This document shows positions 5,343 to 11,775 of a stretch of 12,562 nt of DNA, piece by piece. Position numbers and translations under genes: made by a program. The first letter of the stretch is position 1, and each line of letters opens with the position of its first letter. Below the pieces are notes generated by a model. The model ran no database searches, was not told the origin of the DNA, and saw only the letters and a list, made by a program, of their open reading frames with translations. The DNA is from Rickettsiales bacterium (GTDB taxonomy: Bacteria; Pseudomonadota; Alphaproteobacteria; Rs-D84), in assembly GCA_031263295.1 (NCBI GenBank), contig JAISGC010000014.1, forward strand, positions 1-12,562, in the 5' to 3' direction.

Positions 5343-7132
5343 TTATAAATGTGAAAGATAAAAGATGGAACGCGCATAAAATTGATTGGGCGCGTATTGC
5401 CGAAAACGCTCTGATCCTTGAAAACAAAGGATCAGAGGTTTCCATCACTCTGACGAACGACCGCGAGTTGCGCGCGCTGAATAAGAAATGGCGCGGCATA
5501 GATTCGTCGACAAATGTCCTGTCTTTCGAGAGCGGCGACAAGGAGCTTTTGGGCGATATTTTTATCTCGTTCGACACGGCCGAGCGCGAGGCGCCGGACG
5601 ATTTCGCAAACCACGCGGCGCATTTGATAACGCACGGCGTCTTGCATTTGCAGGGATTCGACCACATAGAAAATCGCGCGGCCGCCGCGATGGAAAAAAA
5701 GGAAGCCGCTCTGTTGAAAAAACTCGGAATAAAAAATCCATACGGAGAAAATCGCTGGCGTAAAATCCTGACGGCTATCGGACTTTTCGCGCTCGGATGG
5801 CTTGGCGTTTATGGCTTCGCGCCGCATCACTTTTGGATTGCCACCGCCGTTTCAATCGGCGCCGCATATTATTTGCTGCGCGACCGACGCGGCGGATTCT
5901 GGTGGGGCGCGGGATACGGAACCGCCGGATTCCATTGGTGCCTTGAATCGATTTTCGCAAACGACAATATCGCCGCGGCGATGTGGCATTTTTATCCGAT
6001 TGGTTTAATCGGAATCGCCGCCGCGTCCGGATTTATTTTCGGCCTGCCGTTTTGGATGACAAACAAAACCGGCGCGACGGGCGCGCGCCGTGTTGCAGAT
6101 TTCGCGCTGGCGTGGACATTCGTTTTGTGGCTGCGCGAATGGGCGCTGACCGGATTTCCGTGGAATCCTGTCGCGAATATCGTAATCGAGAGCGCGGCGG
6201 TCGCGGGCCTGATGTCAATCGTCGGCGCGCTGGGGCTGACATTTATAATTGTCGCCGCGATTTGCTCAATCCCAGAGTTTGCAAGGACCAGAGCGAAATG
6301 GCCGTTTTTATTTTTCGCGCCGCTATTGCTCGCGCCGTTGTGGAATCCGCGCGTGATTTTTGATAACGGCGAGCTTGTCCGCATAGTCCAGCCCGGCACC
6401 GATATGAATCAAAAGTTCGACAAGGCGCACATAGACGCGAACATTGCGAATCTGGTCGAGATGTCCAAAGACAGCGGCGCGGACTTTGTCGTCTGGCCCG
6501 AAACGGCATACCTCGGGTCTGGCGCGGCATTGCCAAAAATCGGCGCGAAACTTATCACCGGCGCCTTCTTCGCCGCGGCCGAAAAATTATTCAACGGGAT
6601 GCTGGTCGGAGACGCGGCCGGGCGTATAACCGGCGTCTACGCCAAGCACCACCTGGTTCCGTTCGGCGAATACAGCCCGCTCGGGATAATGCCTTCGATG
6701 GGCAATCTGGCCGCGGGGCCGGGCCCGATTGTCATAGACGATTTCGTCCCGGCGATTTGCTATGAAATTATTTTTTCGGATTCGCTTGTGCCGACGGGCG
6801 CCGCGCCGCACTACATTATAAATATAACAAACGACGCGTGGTTCGGGACCAGCGGCGGCCCGGCCCAGCATCTGGATATGGCGCGGCGCCAGGCGATTGA
6901 GACGGGCCTGCCCGTCGTGCGCGCGAACCAGGCGGGCATATCGGCAATAATCGACGCGCGCGGCCGAGTGCTCGATTCGATTCCGCTCGGCGGCCGCGGA
7001 TTTATAGACGCTCGCGTGCCCGCCGCAATCGCCGCGCCATACCGCCGCCTTGGCCTCAACGGCGCGATGCTTTTAATCGTCGTAATCTCGGCCGCGATAA
7101 TTTTTTGCACGCGCAAAAAGGATCAGGACTAG
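5333..7132 (+). CDS. YbeY endoribonuclease fused to apolipoprotein N-acyltransferase Lnt
   Basis: 599 aa. Start 5333 is preferred over in-frame 5312 because AAGGGG lies 6 nt upstream and MPVIINV fits a YbeY N-terminus. It overlaps miaB by 10 bases. Residues 1-138 are a complete YbeY, with the metal motif HGVLHLQGFDH (H101, H105, H111) and the usual end GIKNPYG. From about 142 an Lnt begins: several hydrophobic segments (about 147-330), then a nitrilase-like domain with E390 (WPET), K438 (YAKHHLVPFGE) and C476 (PAICYEI), then a final membrane span (578-592). YbeY matures 16S rRNA; Lnt adds the third acyl chain to lipoproteins. Alphaproteobacteria usually have separate genes with a CorC-like gene between, so the fusion is odd. 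The stop TAG lies in a GGACTAGG repeat. Confidence 0.9.
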   Translation: MPVIINVKDKRWNAHKIDWARIAENALILENKGSEVSITLTNDRELRALNKKWRGIDSSTNVLSFESGDKELLGDIFISFDTAEREAPDDFANHAAHLITHGVLHLQGFDHIENRAAAAMEKKEAALLKKLGIKNPYGENRWRKILTAIGLFALGWLGVYGFAPHHFWIATAVSIGAAYYLLRDRRGGFWWGAGYGTAGFHWCLESIFANDNIAAAMWHFYPIGLIGIAAASGFIFGLPFWMTNKTGATGARRVADFALAWTFVLWLREWALTGFPWNPVANIVIESAAVAGLMSIVGALGLTFIIVAAICSIPEFARTRAKWPFLFFAPLLLAPLWNPRVIFDNGELVRIVQPGTDMNQKFDKAHIDANIANLVEMSKDSGADFVVWPETAYLGSGAALPKIGAKLITGAFFAAAEKLFNGMLVGDAAGRITGVYAKHHLVPFGEYSPLGIMPSMGNLAAGPGPIVIDDFVPAICYEIIFSDSLVPTGAAPHYIINITNDAWFGTSGGPAQHLDMARRQAIETGLPVVRANQAGISAIIDARGRVLDSIPLGGRGFIDARVPAAIAAPYRRLGLNGAMLLIVVISAAIIFCTRKKDQD

Positions 7133-7215
7133 GATTAGGACTAGGCGGAGCCCGTTGTTGCGCATAAGCGCGATAGCAAGCCACACCTAGTCCTAATCCT
7201 AGTCCTAGTTCCTTT
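7116..7215. repeat. Word palindrome (GGACTAGGATT type) after lnt
   Basis: A perfect 20-bp core (7126-7145 with 7186-7205) extends outward to imperfect AAAAGGA/TCCTTTT. It is the same word as at 2213-2307 with an unrelated 40-nt centre. The first GGACTAG supplies the last Asp codon and the TAG stop of the ybeY-lnt gene. Confidence 0.9.
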
Positions 7216-7220
7216 TCCCC

Positions 7221-7249
7221 TTTACAAAAAAATCGCAAACATCTATAAT
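7221..7249 (+). promoter_or_regulatory. Promoter of cassette 3 RNA
   Basis: TTTACA (7221-7226), a 17-bp spacer and consensus TATAAT (7244-7249). It is the strongest of the three cassette promoters. Start would be near 7255. Confidence 0.8.
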
Positions 7250-7254
7250 GAAAA

Positions 7255-7365
7255 GGAACCAAGTTGGGAAGCTTGCGTTCGGGATGTCGTAATCCCATAA
7301 ACAGGCGGCGCGTTTTCGGCGCCGTTATCCGAGCGTAAAAATTGCGGCCGTTCGGCCGTTTTTTT
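7255..7365 (+). ncRNA. Structured RNA block A, copy 3
   Basis: About 111 nt. The closing helix is TTGCGTTCGG (7273-7282) with CCGAGCGTAA (7329-7338), fully paired if G-U is allowed. Inner hairpins are GGGAT/ATCCC and CGGCGC/GCGCCG (7306-7324), followed by terminator CGGCC-GTTC-GGCCG and seven T. After the terminator a small hairpin CCGGTCA/TGACCGG is present only in this copy, showing that the A-B junction accepts extra hairpins. Confidence 0.72.
7345..7365 (+). terminator. Intrinsic terminator of block A copy 3
   Basis: CGGCC-GTTC-GGCCG is followed by seven T. Confidence 0.72.
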
Positions 7366-7391
7366 ATGCGCATCCGGTCATCTGACCGGAA

Positions 7392-7438
7392 TCCCCGTTA
7401 TGGTCGGGGGGCCGTCACGAGCAATCATGGCGGAATCA
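7392..7438 (+). promoter_or_regulatory. Structured block B, copy 3
   Basis: CCCCG-TTATGGT-CGGGG is followed by CCGTC (7412-7416) pairing with GGCGG (7429-7433, one G-U) around GAGCAATC, then GAATCAT. Confidence 0.55.
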
Positions 7439-7528
7439 TTCTTGTTTATGATTTACGAACCCACCCGACCCGTCTTGGCGCCTTCGGCGCTACGCCGGGC
7501 TTACGCCCAAAAGTTTCCCGACGAAGCC

Positions 7529-7693
7529 GTGCCTTCCGCACGCGGTTCCCCTCCTTTGGAGAGGTGGCATTTTTTCGTGAAACGAAAAAATGACGGGGTG
7601 GTGGCGAAGATAGGCACTGCTTGTTATAAGCACCACCCCGCCCGCCTTCGGCGGGCACCCCTCCAAAGGAGGGGAACACCCGCTGGAAGGCAT
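7529..7693. repeat. Nested palindromic element C, copy 3
   Basis: Outer arms are GTGCCTTCC and GGAAGGCAT, middle arms CCCCTCCTTTGGAG and CCAAAGGAGGGG, inner arms CGGGGTGGTG and CACCACCCCG. Inner hairpins differ from the other copies: TTTTTTCGT-GAA-ACGAAAAAA on the left, CCCGCC-TTC-GGCGGG on the right. It runs into the leader of the next gene. Confidence 0.85.
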
Positions 7694-7722
7694 TGCCAAG
7701 AAAACAAAACAGGGAGAAAAAA

Positions 7723-8211
7723 ATGAAAAAACAAATTAGCAATGAGCAACTAGCAATGAGCAATGGCGGCGCGCGACAACGCAACAGCAAGTTCCTATTG
7801 CTCATTGCTAGTTGCTCATTGCTCATTCCGCTTGCGCCTTCGGCGCAGGCGGCAAAGATGTGCGTTCATTCGCCGAGTTATGCCGATAAAGACGGCTGGG
7901 CGTCCGGGGTCGGCTGCGGCGGGCATCTGACCCTGCTTTCCACCTGCTCGAAGATTTATGTCTCGGGAACCGCCGGAATGTCCGGCGGCACGGCCTGCGA
8001 AATCGGCGCGGAGTATGACGCGATTCCGTCGTCGGGAGCCGACACAGGCGAATACAACTGGCATTATTGCAAGCGGACCTTTCCGACCGAATCGAAATGG
8101 ATTTGCGCCGGCTCTTGGTATCAGTCCGGCCCCACGCATGTATGCGGCGCAGTCGCCACCAAAGACGAGGCGCAATATACGGCGGCCAGAACGAAGCTGC
8201 TGACTTATTGA
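7723..8211 (+). CDS. Secreted cysteine-rich protein, family member 3
   Basis: 162 aa. ATG 7723 follows AGGGAG in the shared leader. The signal peptide has an n-region with SNEQLAMSN, an h-region FLLLIASCSLLI (24-35) and AQA|AKMC, with likely cleavage after residue 43. IASC is an alternative lipobox. Seven Cys in the mature protein align with member 2, including YCKRTFP, KWIC and HVCG. No enzymatic motif is visible. The paired Cys and aromatic residues suggest a small disulfide-stabilised exported domain. The c-region (LAPSAQA) is encoded by a small hairpin with a TTC loop, GCGCC-TTC-GGCGC. It has its own cassette promoter upstream and is separate from the minus-strand genes that follow. Confidence 0.78.
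   Translation: MKKQISNEQLAMSNGGARQRNSKFLLLIASCSLLIPLAPSAQAAKMCVHSPSYADKDGWASGVGCGGHLTLLSTCSKIYVSGTAGMSGGTACEIGAEYDAIPSSGADTGEYNWHYCKRTFPTESKWICAGSWYQSGPTHVCGAVATKDEAQYTAARTKLLTY
7738..7823. repeat. Perfect word palindrome encoding the signal peptide
   Basis: Arms 7738-7764 and 7797-7823 are a perfect 27-bp inverted repeat with a 32-nt loop. It is the cleanest example in the window. The left arm gives residues 6-14 of the n-region and the right arm residues 25-34 of the h-region. Confidence 0.95.
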
Positions 8212-8275
8212 TGCGGCCAAGCGGCCGCCGGCGTTATCTTGCGCAGTGCAAAAAATAAAATGATAACCCAACAAC

Positions 8276-8315
8276 AAGCGTCATCGCCGCGGGAGGGTCC
8301 GCGGGTATGACGCTT
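8276..8315. terminator. Strong hairpin between convergent genes
   Basis: AAGCGTCAT/ATGACGCTT encloses CCGCGG/CCGCGG, each side separated by two mismatched bases. It lies between family member 3 (plus) and the methyltransferase (minus). No U-run follows on either strand, so terminator is a best guess; it could equally be a repeat. Confidence 0.45.
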
Positions 8316-8332
8316 ATCGCGAAGATATGATA

Positions 8333-8914
8333 TTATTTTGCGCGCCGGGCGGCGAACATAAACATTCGCGGCGCGTCGATGGCGGTTATCGCGCTCAATC
8401 CGCGCAGGCCCGCCCACCGGCGGAAGATTTCCAGCGGCGACAGTATGTCTTCGGCGACCGGCGCGCATTCGGCGTGCAATCTGTTCAGCGCGTCGCGCCC
8501 GATGGAATGCATAACCGCGATGCGGCCGCCGGGCGCGGCCAAGTCCGCCATAGTCGCGAACGCGCGGCCCGGATTCTCGAAATGCGGAAACGCGTTGTAG
8601 CACAAGACATAGTCGAACGATTTCTTCGGCAGTTCGTTCAGCATAAAATCCATTTCGATAAACCGGACGGCGGGAAATTTTTCGCGCGCGAACGCGAGCG
8701 CGTTATGGCAAATATCGATCCCCGTTATGTTTTGCGGCGCGGTCCGCAAAGACAGATGCGGAATCAGAACGCCCGAGCCGCATCCGACATCGAGCACCCG
8801 CGCGCCGGGTTGAATATCCAGAATGTCGAGCTGGGCCGCGATTATCTCATCCTCGGCCGGCGACGGAACCCGCGGCCCCTTGGCGTTGAAAAAATCTTGT
8901 TTATCGCCGTTCAT
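8333..8914 (-). CDS. Class I SAM-dependent methyltransferase
   Basis: 193 aa. Start at 8914 has GGGAAG a few bases upstream. Motif I is VLDVGCGSG (residues 40-48), the acidic end of strand 2 is D67 in GIDIC, and FDYVLCYNAFPHF plus GGRIAVMH follow as later Rossmann strands. The C-terminal pattern MHSIGRDALNRLH resembles a clade of small uncharacterised methyltransferases. The substrate cannot be read from the sequence. The ATG lies one base after the stop of the upstream 84-aa gene, so the two are almost certainly co-translated. Confidence 0.85.
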   Translation of the reverse strand: MNGDKQDFFNAKGPRVPSPAEDEIIAAQLDILDIQPGARVLDVGCGSGVLIPHLSLRTAPQNITGIDICHNALAFAREKFPAVRFIEMDFMLNELPKKSFDYVLCYNAFPHFENPGRAFATMADLAAPGGRIAVMHSIGRDALNRLHAECAPVAEDILSPLEIFRRWAGLRGLSAITAIDAPRMFMFAARRAK

Positions 8915-8915
8915 A

Positions 8916-9170
8916 TTATCTTCCCAAAAGCGACATTATAAAGTTTATATACCACGCCGCATTCCATCCGAGTTCCGCCGCGGCGAGTTTTTCGGCGGGC
9001 GTCTCGAAATCCTCCATCGCCATTCGAACCGATTCTTCGGCGCCGAGCCCCAGCTCCAATCCGGCGGCGACATTTTCCCGCGCGCGCTCCAACTGCGCCG
9101 CCCGGAGATTGGGCATATTTTTCAGCGTCAGAGTATTGCGCAATAAAAGATATTCGAGCGTTTGATTCAT
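8916..9170 (-). CDS. 84-aa protein of unknown function
   Basis: Not recognised. Start ATG 9170 is chosen over an in-frame GTG at 9203; neither has a clear Shine-Dalgarno site. The sequence is mostly amphipathic helix. Acidic and alanine-rich stretches (ERARENVAAG, EDFETPAEKLAAAELG) come before an aromatic end with WNAAWYINFIM. It is probably cytoplasmic and helical. Its stop is one base from the methyltransferase start, so it may be a partner or regulator of that enzyme. Confidence 0.6.
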   Translation of the reverse strand: MNQTLEYLLLRNTLTLKNMPNLRAAQLERARENVAAGLELGLGAEESVRMAMEDFETPAEKLAAAELGWNAAWYINFIMSLLGR

Positions 9171-9263
9171 ATTGTCATATTTTCGGTTTTGTATATTTAC
9201 CACAATACGGGCGCCCGCACAAATATAAATACAGGCGTCAATATTATTGTAATCACAATTGTA

Positions 9264-9291
9264 TTGACAATCGTCTTGGCAATGGTATATT
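9264..9291 (+). promoter_or_regulatory. Promoter for the basic-protein operon
   Basis: Consensus TTGACA (9264-9269), a 16-bp spacer and TATATT (9286-9291), in a 213-base gap between divergent genes. A start near 9298 leaves an ~85-base leader before the ATG at 9384 and excludes the longer ORF start at 9162. Confidence 0.55.
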
Positions 9292-9383
9292 CGATTGCGA
9301 ATACAAAAGGATTGGCCGCGCAGCCGCGGCGGGCAAAATTATTTTTGCTCATTGCAACAGGCTTAAACCAAAGGCGCAACGAG

Positions 9384-9767
9384 ATGGGAAAATATATCGA
9401 ACGGCAATTGGAAGGCTATTCAGTCAAACAACTCAAAAAACTTGTCGAGGGATTCGAGCGCGGCGCGGTCCGCGCGATGGAAAAATCCGACGGCCTGGTC
9501 GCTATGAACTGCGAGGGCCAGCGCCGGAAAATCAACGGCGAAATCAGACGCCGCGGTTCGGTCGCGGCCGCGAAGCGCGCGGAGACTGCGCGGACCTCGA
9601 AGACCTGCCGCGCTGATAAGACCCGGACGCGGGCCGCGGCCAAGGCGCGTCCCGCGAAAGGCCTTCCCGAACCGGTCGGCATAGAGCTGCTTGCAAAGCT
9701 TGAAAAAGAGGGCCGGATTATCAAGGCCTCGGCGCTTCTTAAACAAATAGAAAATCAAAACGGCTAG
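9384..9767 (+). CDS. Basic helical protein of unknown function
   Basis: 127 aa from ATG 9384; AAGG lies about 10 bases upstream. Residues 1-60 form a helical domain (YIERQLEGYSVKQLKKL). Residues 57-92 are a flexible Ala/Lys/Arg/Thr-rich tail-like segment, and 93-127 are a second short helical region ending ALLKQIENQNG. The strongly basic middle suggests nucleic-acid binding, but no named fold is visible. It is followed after 40 bases by the MazG-like gene in the same direction, so they are probably one transcript. Confidence 0.6.
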   Translation: MGKYIERQLEGYSVKQLKKLVEGFERGAVRAMEKSDGLVAMNCEGQRRKINGEIRRRGSVAAAKRAETARTSKTCRADKTRTRAAAKARPAKGLPEPVGIELLAKLEKEGRIIKASALLKQIENQNG

Positions 9768-9807
9768 GCGCCCGGACATCCGCCGCCAAACAAAAGGAAA
9801 AAATCAA

Positions 9808-10119
9808 ATGATACCGATTGAAGATATGAAGCGCCAGATAGATCTGATGGGCCGCGAAAAAATCGCGCTCATCGCCGTCGAAGAAATGGCCGAGCTCCAA
9901 AAAGAGATTCTGAAAAATATCAACCGCGGCAAAGACAACGCCGGGCCCGGCGGCGCGCTGTTCGAAGAGGTCGCCGATGTCCGCCTTTTGTTGGAGTTCG
10001 TGAAAGTGATTTACGACATAACGGAAGAGCAGATTTGGAAATATCAGGATAAAAAGCACAAAGAAAAATGGCTGCCGCGCCTGGCGCAATTGGAGCGGGA
10101 AAGAAATGGCCAGAGATAA
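9808..10119 (+). CDS. MazG-like nucleotide pyrophosphohydrolase family protein
   Basis: 103 aa. AAGGA lies 9 bases before ATG 9808. The all-alpha NTP-PPase metal-site pattern is visible: EEMAEL-QKE (about residues 25-33) and, some 20 residues later, EEVADVRLLLEFV (52-64), i.e. ExxE followed by ExxD. Members hydrolyse nucleoside triphosphates to monophosphates, often as house-cleaning or phage-linked enzymes. The substrate is not predictable here. It is the middle gene of a small plus-strand run. Confidence 0.75.
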   Translation: MIPIEDMKRQIDLMGREKIALIAVEEMAELQKEILKNINRGKDNAGPGGALFEEVADVRLLLEFVKVIYDITEEQIWKYQDKKHKEKWLPRLAQLERERNGQR

Positions 10120-10137
10120 CAACAAAAGGAAAGCAAA

Positions 10138-10281
10138 ATGAACGATATGCAAAAAGAGCAGACGGGGGCGATGATGATGAAGGCGCTCGCGTTTGGAAAT
10201 ATTTTCCAGGCGCTGTGGATTTGGGCGGCGGCTCGGGCCGATATTCGCCGCGCGGCGAAGGCGAACGCCAAAAATCGGTGA
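10138..10281 (+). CDS. 47-aa small protein, possible membrane peptide
   Basis: ATG at 10138 has AAAGGAAAG upstream and lies 18 bases after the MazG-like stop. The peptide has a polar start (NDMQKEQTG), one hydrophobic stretch (ALAFGNIFQALWIWAAA, about 16-32) and a basic end rich in Arg, Ala and Lys. This is the shape of a single-span peptide with a cytoplasmic basic tail. It could be spurious, but the spacing and ribosome-binding site are good. Confidence 0.5.
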   Translation: MNDMQKEQTGAMMMKALAFGNIFQALWIWAAARADIRRAAKANAKNR

Positions 10282-10505
10282 GCGCGAAGCGCGAACCCAA
10301 ACTTATTCCCCTTCCCTTGGGAACACGCACTGGCATCGGTGAAGGGTCGCAGACCCGAAGCCGATGACGGGGTAGGGGATTGAATGGCTCTGGAATCCGG
10401 CCCGGCCTTCGCCCTGCGGGCTTCGGCGGGCACTCGATTTTCAGCCCTCGCTTCGCTCGGTGAAAATCGGTGGCTTGCCACCCGAAGCGCCGAAGGCGCG
10501 AAGGG
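10282..10505. repeat. Gene-free stretch made of small nested hairpins
   Basis: In order: GCGC-GAA-GCGC; a half element C of the CCCCTTCCC variant; CATCGG ... CCGATG enclosing GGGT/ACCC; GATTTTCA ... TGAAAATC; GGTGGC-TT-GCCACC; and GCGCC-GAA-GGCGC next to the tRNA end. No coding sequence is supported. On the minus strand the GGTGGC-AA-GCCACC stem followed by GATTTT could terminate the tRNA transcript. Confidence 0.65.
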
Positions 10506-10581
10506 TGGTGCCGGTTGAGGGACTTGAACCCCCGACCCTCTGATTACAAATCAGATGCTCTACCAACTGGGCTAAACCGGC
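10506..10581 (-). tRNA. tRNA-Thr(UGU)
   Basis: Reads 5' to 3' from 10581 to 10506. Acceptor stem GCCGGTT/AACCGGC is perfect. The D arm contains AGTTGGTAGAGC. The anticodon arm is TCTGA-TTTGTAA-TCAGA, giving anticodon TGT for ACA codons. The T arm contains GGTTCAAGTCC, and CCA is encoded at the 3' end. Confidence 0.96.
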
Positions 10582-10591
10582 GTCGGCGATA

Positions 10592-10620
10592 AGTATAATA
10601 TAGAAAAGATAAGCTTTCAA
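10592..10620 (-). promoter_or_regulatory. Promoter of tRNA-Thr
   Basis: On the minus strand, TTGAAA (10620-10615), a 17-bp spacer and TATACT (10597-10592), about 10 bases before the mature 5' end. Confidence 0.7.
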
Positions 10621-10623
10621 GGG

Positions 10624-10728
10624 AGAGAATAAGAGAATGAGAGAATAAGAGAATGGAGCGCGGCGCATCCGCAGATTCCATTATCTTATTCTCTGCAAAC
10701 GCGAAGCGTTTGCATTCTCTTATTCTCT
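10624..10728. repeat. Word palindrome (AGAGAATA type) with nested insertion
   Basis: Left arm 10624-10657 has two copies of AGAGAATAAGAGAATG. The right arm 10677-10728 is its inverse, interrupted exactly between the two units by an 18-nt hairpin GCAAACGC-GAA-GCGTTTG (10695-10712). The same word encodes the signal peptide of the gene at 11953-12483. Confidence 0.9.
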
Positions 10729-10737
10729 ATTCATTAA

Positions 10738-10998
10738 ATGAATGTAATGCAGCAGCTTTTGATGATGAATGTGGAGTCTTTGCTGAAAGACTTCGCGGCG
10801 TATCGCGCGTTTCATAAATCGGACGCGGTCATCAATATGCGCATACCGCACGAGGTCCTGGACGAGATAAAGTCCATCGCCGAGACCCAGGGCGTGCCGT
10901 ATCAGTCTTTAATATCGTCGGTGCTCTACGCGCTGGCCAGCAACGAAAACAAAGGAGCGAATAATGCAAATAATACTGGGCCGTCCGCATCGGCTTGA
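10738..10998 (+). CDS. CopG/BrnA-like ribbon-helix-helix family protein
   Basis: 86 aa from ATG 10738, directly after an in-frame TAA; later Met codons (10747, 10762) are possible starts and no clear Shine-Dalgarno is seen. Residues 32-67 (INMRIPHEVLDEIKSIAE..GVPYQSLISSVLYALA) show the strand-helix-helix pattern of CopG/BrnA-type antitoxins, a DNA-binding fold. The tail from about residue 70 (Asn/Ala-rich) overlaps the next gene by 35 bases. No toxin gene is adjacent, so a regulatory role or an orphan antitoxin is equally possible. Confidence 0.65.
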   Translation: MNVMQQLLMMNVESLLKDFAAYRAFHKSDAVINMRIPHEVLDEIKSIAETQGVPYQSLISSVLYALASNENKGANNANNTGPSASA

Positions 10999-11728
10999 AA
11001 ACATTTTTCTTATGCGGCATGCGAACAGCGCGGCGAACGCGGACAATTCCGTGAACGCGGAAATGCCGGACCATAAGATACCGCTGGTTCCCTCCGGCCC
11101 CGCGCAGGCGCGGGCCGCGGGCCGCGCGTTCGACGACTTCGTGTCCGCCGGATATAAAATCCGCTCCAATTCGATGCGCCTGTGGCACAGCACATATCTG
11201 CGCGCGGATATGACCGCGCACGAAATGCTGCTCGATATGGGCGAATCGTTCTATAAAATAAAGGACATATACCCGTCGATATTTCTGACCGAGCAGAGGT
11301 TCGGCCTGTTCGACGGATTGTCCGAGGACGAGAAGGCCGCGCGCTTTCCGGACCAATACGCGGACTTTAAGAAGTGGGAGGAAAACGGCGGCAAGTTCTA
11401 CGCCCGGATGCCCCAGGGCGAAAGCCGATACGATGTCGCGATGCGCGCGCATCAGTTTTTCGGAACGATAATCAGGGATGCAGAAAAGCCGAGGAACAAT
11501 GTGCCGAATGTTTTTATCGTGTCGCACGGGACGACCATACGCGCGTTCGTGATGATGTGGCTGCACAGGAATCCGGAATGGTTCGACCAGGAGCCGAACC
11601 CGAACAATTGCAGCATCCGGCATCTGGCGCGCGGCCCGAGCGGGCGCTGGGAAGACCGCGGGTATATTTTCGACGGATTTCCCGACCAAGAGGCGCTGCG
11701 CAAAGCGGGCGAGAAAGTGAAAGACTAG
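10964..11728 (+). CDS. Histidine phosphatase superfamily (phosphoglycerate mutase-like) protein
   Basis: 254 aa. AAGGAG lies 6 bases before ATG 10964. The catalytic motif is LMRHANSAAN (R18, H19), with Ala where most members have Gly. STYLRAD (R80) and an acidic residue in LTEQRFGLFDG (E110) follow, then PQGES, then VSHGTTIRA (H188). This matches the branch-1 histidine phosphatase site, with H19 as the phosphoryl-accepting residue. The substrate is unknown; it is not clearly the glycolytic mutase. The overlap with the CopG-like gene suggests a shared transcript. An intrinsic terminator follows. Confidence 0.85.
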   Translation: MQIILGRPHRLENIFLMRHANSAANADNSVNAEMPDHKIPLVPSGPAQARAAGRAFDDFVSAGYKIRSNSMRLWHSTYLRADMTAHEMLLDMGESFYKIKDIYPSIFLTEQRFGLFDGLSEDEKAARFPDQYADFKKWEENGGKFYARMPQGESRYDVAMRAHQFFGTIIRDAEKPRNNVPNVFIVSHGTTIRAFVMMWLHRNPEWFDQEPNPNNCSIRHLARGPSGRWEDRGYIFDGFPDQEALRKAGEKVKD

Positions 11729-11751
11729 ACGGAATGCAATAAAACCAAAAC

Positions 11752-11774
11752 AAAAAATCTCAAAGAGATTTTTT
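11752..11774 (+). terminator. Intrinsic terminator after the histidine phosphatase gene
   Basis: AAAAAATCTC-AAA-GAGATTTTTT, a 10-bp stem with a three-base loop and a T-run on both strands, 23 bases after the stop. Confidence 0.85.
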
Positions 11775-11775
11775 G

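Noticed and set aside
9162..9383. N-terminal extension of the basic protein
   Set aside because: The extension is encoded through the promoter region, and a consensus promoter at 9264-9291 would lie inside it; ATG 9384 is the better start. A faint resemblance to the LLLIA-type sequence near 9340 was noted but is too short to support a repeat.
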